From DSUN01 sp035527715 (lineage in GTDB: Bacteria > Planctomycetota > PUPC01 > DSUN01): a stretch of DNA of 41,808 bases. The position numbers and the translations under genes were made by a program. Numbering within the stretch: position 1 is the stretch's first letter; each line of letters opens with the position of its first letter. Positions 39,253 through 41,808 of the stretch are shown here, piece after piece. The DNA lies in NCBI GenBank assembly GCA_035527715.1, contig DATKZY010000150.1, forward strand, positions 1 through 41,808. Direction: 5' to 3'. Below the pieces are notes generated by a model that was given only the letters and a program-made list of their open reading frames with translations, did no database searches and was not told the DNA's origin.

Positions 39253-41643
39253 ATGCACAAGGCGCGCCGTCTATGTGCCGTCGCTCTTCTTGGCGCCGTC
39301 GTCGCAGTATCGGCCGGCGAGCGCATGCCGCCGCCGAAGGCCGACTACCCGCTCGCGGACGACTTGAGCTATCCCAACGCCCAGGCCGCGCAGGCCGCCT
39401 GGAAAGCCATGTGGGGCACGGCCGGCGTCGAGGTCGTCGAGGCCGACGGCCGCCGCGCACTCCGCATGCCCTGCAACCTCAAGGGCACCAGGCACGACCG
39501 CGCGTCGTGGGACCGCGCGGTGAAGCTCGACCTCACGGCCTGCCGGGGACTCCAGTTCGACCTCTTCTGCGCCGACGCCTCGCCCGTGTCGCACTTCAGC
39601 CTCTACATGCAGAGCGGCGGCGGCTGGTACGCCACGGGCTTCGCCCCCGAGGCCCCCGGCCAGTGGTGCCACGTGAAGATTGACAAGACCGACACGCGGA
39701 TGGAGGGCACCCCCGCCGGCTGGGGCACGATCGACACGATCCGCATCTCCGCCTGGCGCGGCAAGGACGTTGACACCGAGTTCACCATCGCCAACCTCGG
39801 CCTGCTCGGCGCCGACGCGCCCATCGCCATCATCCGAGGCGAATCGGCCGCGAAGACGCGGCCCGACGAAGCCCAATCCGTCGCCATCTTCACCAAGGCC
39901 GTTGCCGACACCCTCGACCGCCTCGGCCTCGCCTGCGCCGTCATCAGCGACCTCGATGTGACCGCCGAACGCCTGAAAGGCAAGAAGATCGTCATCCTGC
40001 CCCATAACCCGGCCATGCCCGACTCCGTGGTTGACCAGCTCATCGAGTTCCTCAAGGGTGGAGGAAAGCTGGTCTCGTTCTACGGCCTTCACTCGAAACT
40101 CCGCGAAGCAGTCGGCATCCCCGGCGGCCAGCACGTGCAGCAGACCTATCGCGGCCACTTCGCCGAGGTCCGCAAGGCCGGCGATGGCCTGATGGGAATG
40201 CCGCCTGTGGCGAAGCAGATGTCGTGGAACATCTCGCACGCCGAGGCCGTCGAGGGCAAGAGCCGCGTCGTCGCCGCGTGGTTCAACGACAAGGGCGAGC
40301 CGACCGGCGAGGCCGCCATCATCGCCTCCGACAGCGCCATCCTCATGACCCACGTCCTCCTCTCCGACGACCTGGCGAATAAGGACCGCCTCGTCCTCGC
40401 CATGCTCGGCCGCTTCGAGCCGAAGCTCTGGGAGCAGGTGGCGAACGCCGCAATCAAGCGGATCGGCCAATTCGGGCGATTCGAATACTTCGATGAAGCC
40501 GCGAAGGGGCTTCGGACCAAGGCGGCCGGCCTCATCGCGCAGGGCAAGTTCCCCGAGGCCATCGCCGCTGCAACCGAAGCCCATCAGGCAGCGATCTCCG
40601 CCTACTGCGCCACGCAGAAGCCCCTCAAGGGCGAGCACAGGGCCTTCTGGTGCCACAGCGCCTTCGGGCCAGCGGGAATGGAGTGGGAGGAGTCGATCAA
40701 GCTCCTCGCCGACAACGGTTTCACGGCCATCCTGCCCAACATGCTCTGGGGCGGCGTGGCCTTCTACGAGAGCAAGGTGCTCCCCGTGGCGCCCGATGTG
40801 GCCGAGAAGGGCGATCAGATCGCCAAGTGCGTCGCCGCGTGCAAGAAACACGGCGTCGAGTGCCACGTCTGGAAGGTCAACTACAACATGAGCGGCCGAG
40901 CGCCCAAGGACTTCGCCGAGCGGATGAAAGCCGAGGGCCGCACGCAGGTGATGTTCGACGGCAAGGCCGAGGACCGCTGGCTCTGCCCCTCCCACCCCGA
41001 CAACCAGAAGCTCGAAGTGGACGCAATGGTCGAGGTGGCCACGAAGTACGACGTGGACGGCGTCCATTTCGACTACATTCGCTATCCCGGCCCGCAGGGC
41101 TGCTTCTGCCCCGGCTGCCGCGAGCGCTTCGAGAAGGCCATCGGGGCGAAAGTGGCGAACTGGCCCGCCGACACGCGGAAGGACGACGCGATTCGGGCCA
41201 AGTGGCTCGACTTCCGCCGCGAGCAGATCACCAAAGTGGTCTCAGCCGTCGCCGAACAGGTCCGCAAGGCCAAGCCGAAGGTGAAGATTTCGGCGGCCGT
41301 CTTCGGGAACTGGGCCGTGGACCGCGACAACGTGGGCCAGGACTGGAAGCTCTGGTGCGAGAAGGGCTGGCTCGACTTCGTGTGCCCGATGGACTACACG
41401 CCGCACATCTCGACGTTCGAGAACCTCGTGAAGCAGCAGCTCGAGTGGGCGGGCAAGGTGCCGTGCTATCCCGGCATCGGACTCGGCGTCTGGTCGCCGG
41501 GCGACAACATCGTGAAGCTGATTGACTTCATCGGCGTCACGCGGAAGCTGGGCACGAGGGGCTTCACCATCTTCGAATACCGCGCCCCCGAGGCCCGCGA
41601 GATCGTGCCCCTGTGCGGCAAGGGAATCACCCGAAAAGAGTGA
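39253..41643 (+). CDS. Secreted GH10-like (GHL10/DUF187) hydrolase with N-terminal carbohydrate-binding-like domain
   Basis: 796 aa with signal peptide MHKARRLCAVALLGAVVAVSA. Residues 30-190 are a beta-sandwich similar to carbohydrate-binding modules. About 190-380 is a Rossmann-like/ThuA-like or GATase1-like region (KKIVILPHNPAMPDSVVDQLIEFLKGGGKLVSFYG). From about 455 to the end is a TIM barrel of the GHL10 type (PF02638-like): GFTAILPNMLWGGVAFYES, CHVWKVNYNM, WLCPSHPDNQKLEVDAMVEVATKYDVDGVHFDYIRYPG, KWLDFRREQITKVV, LDFVCPMDYTP, YPGIGLGVWSPGDNIV. Putative glycosidase; substrate unknown. No good ribosome-binding site is seen, only a G-rich run. Confidence 0.88.
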   Translation: MHKARRLCAVALLGAVVAVSAGERMPPPKADYPLADDLSYPNAQAAQAAWKAMWGTAGVEVVEADGRRALRMPCNLKGTRHDRASWDRAVKLDLTACRGLQFDLFCADASPVSHFSLYMQSGGGWYATGFAPEAPGQWCHVKIDKTDTRMEGTPAGWGTIDTIRISAWRGKDVDTEFTIANLGLLGADAPIAIIRGESAAKTRPDEAQSVAIFTKAVADTLDRLGLACAVISDLDVTAERLKGKKIVILPHNPAMPDSVVDQLIEFLKGGGKLVSFYGLHSKLREAVGIPGGQHVQQTYRGHFAEVRKAGDGLMGMPPVAKQMSWNISHAEAVEGKSRVVAAWFNDKGEPTGEAAIIASDSAILMTHVLLSDDLANKDRLVLAMLGRFEPKLWEQVANAAIKRIGQFGRFEYFDEAAKGLRTKAAGLIAQGKFPEAIAAATEAHQAAISAYCATQKPLKGEHRAFWCHSAFGPAGMEWEESIKLLADNGFTAILPNMLWGGVAFYESKVLPVAPDVAEKGDQIAKCVAACKKHGVECHVWKVNYNMSGRAPKDFAERMKAEGRTQVMFDGKAEDRWLCPSHPDNQKLEVDAMVEVATKYDVDGVHFDYIRYPGPQGCFCPGCRERFEKAIGAKVANWPADTRKDDAIRAKWLDFRREQITKVVSAVAEQVRKAKPKVKISAAVFGNWAVDRDNVGQDWKLWCEKGWLDFVCPMDYTPHISTFENLVKQQLEWAGKVPCYPGIGLGVWSPGDNIVKLIDFIGVTRKLGTRGFTIFEYRAPEAREIVPLCGKGITRKE

Positions 41644-41709
41644 TTGCCCGCGAAACACGCGAATCCAGGGGTGCGTGTAATCTCCTACGGTCAAGGCTTC
41701 CGCGTCTTG

Positions 41710-41808
41710 AGCCTCCGAAGGAGGCGACGGAATAAAGCCCACGGCGATGCTTGGGGAGCCGTGGGTTGACGATCCTCCCATGGCCCAGCCCCCGAAGGGG
41801 GCGGCGGA
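41710..41808. repeat. Hairpin repeat array cut by the right window edge
   Basis: Unit 1 at 41710-41731 (AGCCTCCGAAGGAGGCGACG plus GA), unit 2 at 41787-41808 (AGCCCCCGAAGGGGGCGGCG plus GA); each is 22 bp with its own stem-loop. Between them CCCACGG (41738-41744) pairs with CCGTGGG (41759-41765). Unit 2 ends exactly at the window end, so more copies may follow. REP-like. Confidence 0.7.

Overview
The window is GC-rich, gene-dense bacterial chromosome, most likely from a member of the PVC superphylum and probably Planctomycetota or a relative. The evidence is the gene content: an ECF sigma factor paired with a zinc-finger Ser/Thr kinase, PQQ-type beta-propellers, a planctomycete-type CxxCH propeller protein fused to a ThuA-like and an FGE-sulfatase domain, a parallel beta-helix protein, a PEP-CTERM protein, a GH10-like hydrolase and a Na+-NQR operon. 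No rRNA, tRNA, CRISPR array or transposase gene was seen. The lineage is inferred from gene content only.

Layout. 1-2819 (-): ECF sigma factor followed by a membrane Ser/Thr kinase that runs off the left edge. 2906-6817: divergent secreted propeller (-) and beta-helix protein (+). 6859-7048: MITE-like element. 7049-13418 (-): EMC3/YidC-like membrane protein, rifampicin-phosphotransferase-like enzyme and PQQ propeller. 13511-19353 (+): promoter, fossil PQQ tail, nucleotidyltransferase, giant ThuA/cytochrome/FGE fusion, membrane protein. 19781-21004 (+): secreted esterase. 21072-26965 (-): GH20-like N-domain protein, nqrB-C-D-E-F (no nqrA) and a small CCHH protein. 27132-28484 (+): secreted nitrilase-family enzyme. 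28602-37836 (+): four-gene operon (TPR protein, FG-GAP protein, PQQ propeller, proline-rich protein). 37837-38265: hairpin-rich gap. 38266-41643 (+): PEP-CTERM protein and GH10-like enzyme. 41710-41808: start of a hairpin repeat array cut by the window edge.

The theme is an envelope and extracellular programme (many signal peptides, propellers, carbohydrate-active folds) with a sodium-pumping respiratory complex and a local sigma/kinase signalling pair.

The most unusual signal is a set of very short-period tandem repeats (7-, 8- and 9-bp units), often in opposed arms that form hairpins. Unit types are TTATCGG, TCACGCG, GATTCCA, GCAAAAT, ATTCATCC/ACCCATCC and GGACSTAT-like. They lie at gene borders, where they supply stop codons (ppsA/rph-like gene, nqrB, nqrF, the CCHH gene, the esterase), and inside reading frames. 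In the 28602-37836 operon every downstream gene has its N-terminus written partly in repeat sequence; in one case the repeat encodes the hydrophobic core of the signal peptide. Other palindromes are inserted in frame in the kinase, the propeller and the FGE fusion. This resembles cyanobacterial STRR heptamers and Rickettsia palindromic elements, but the unit sequences are not ones I recognise.
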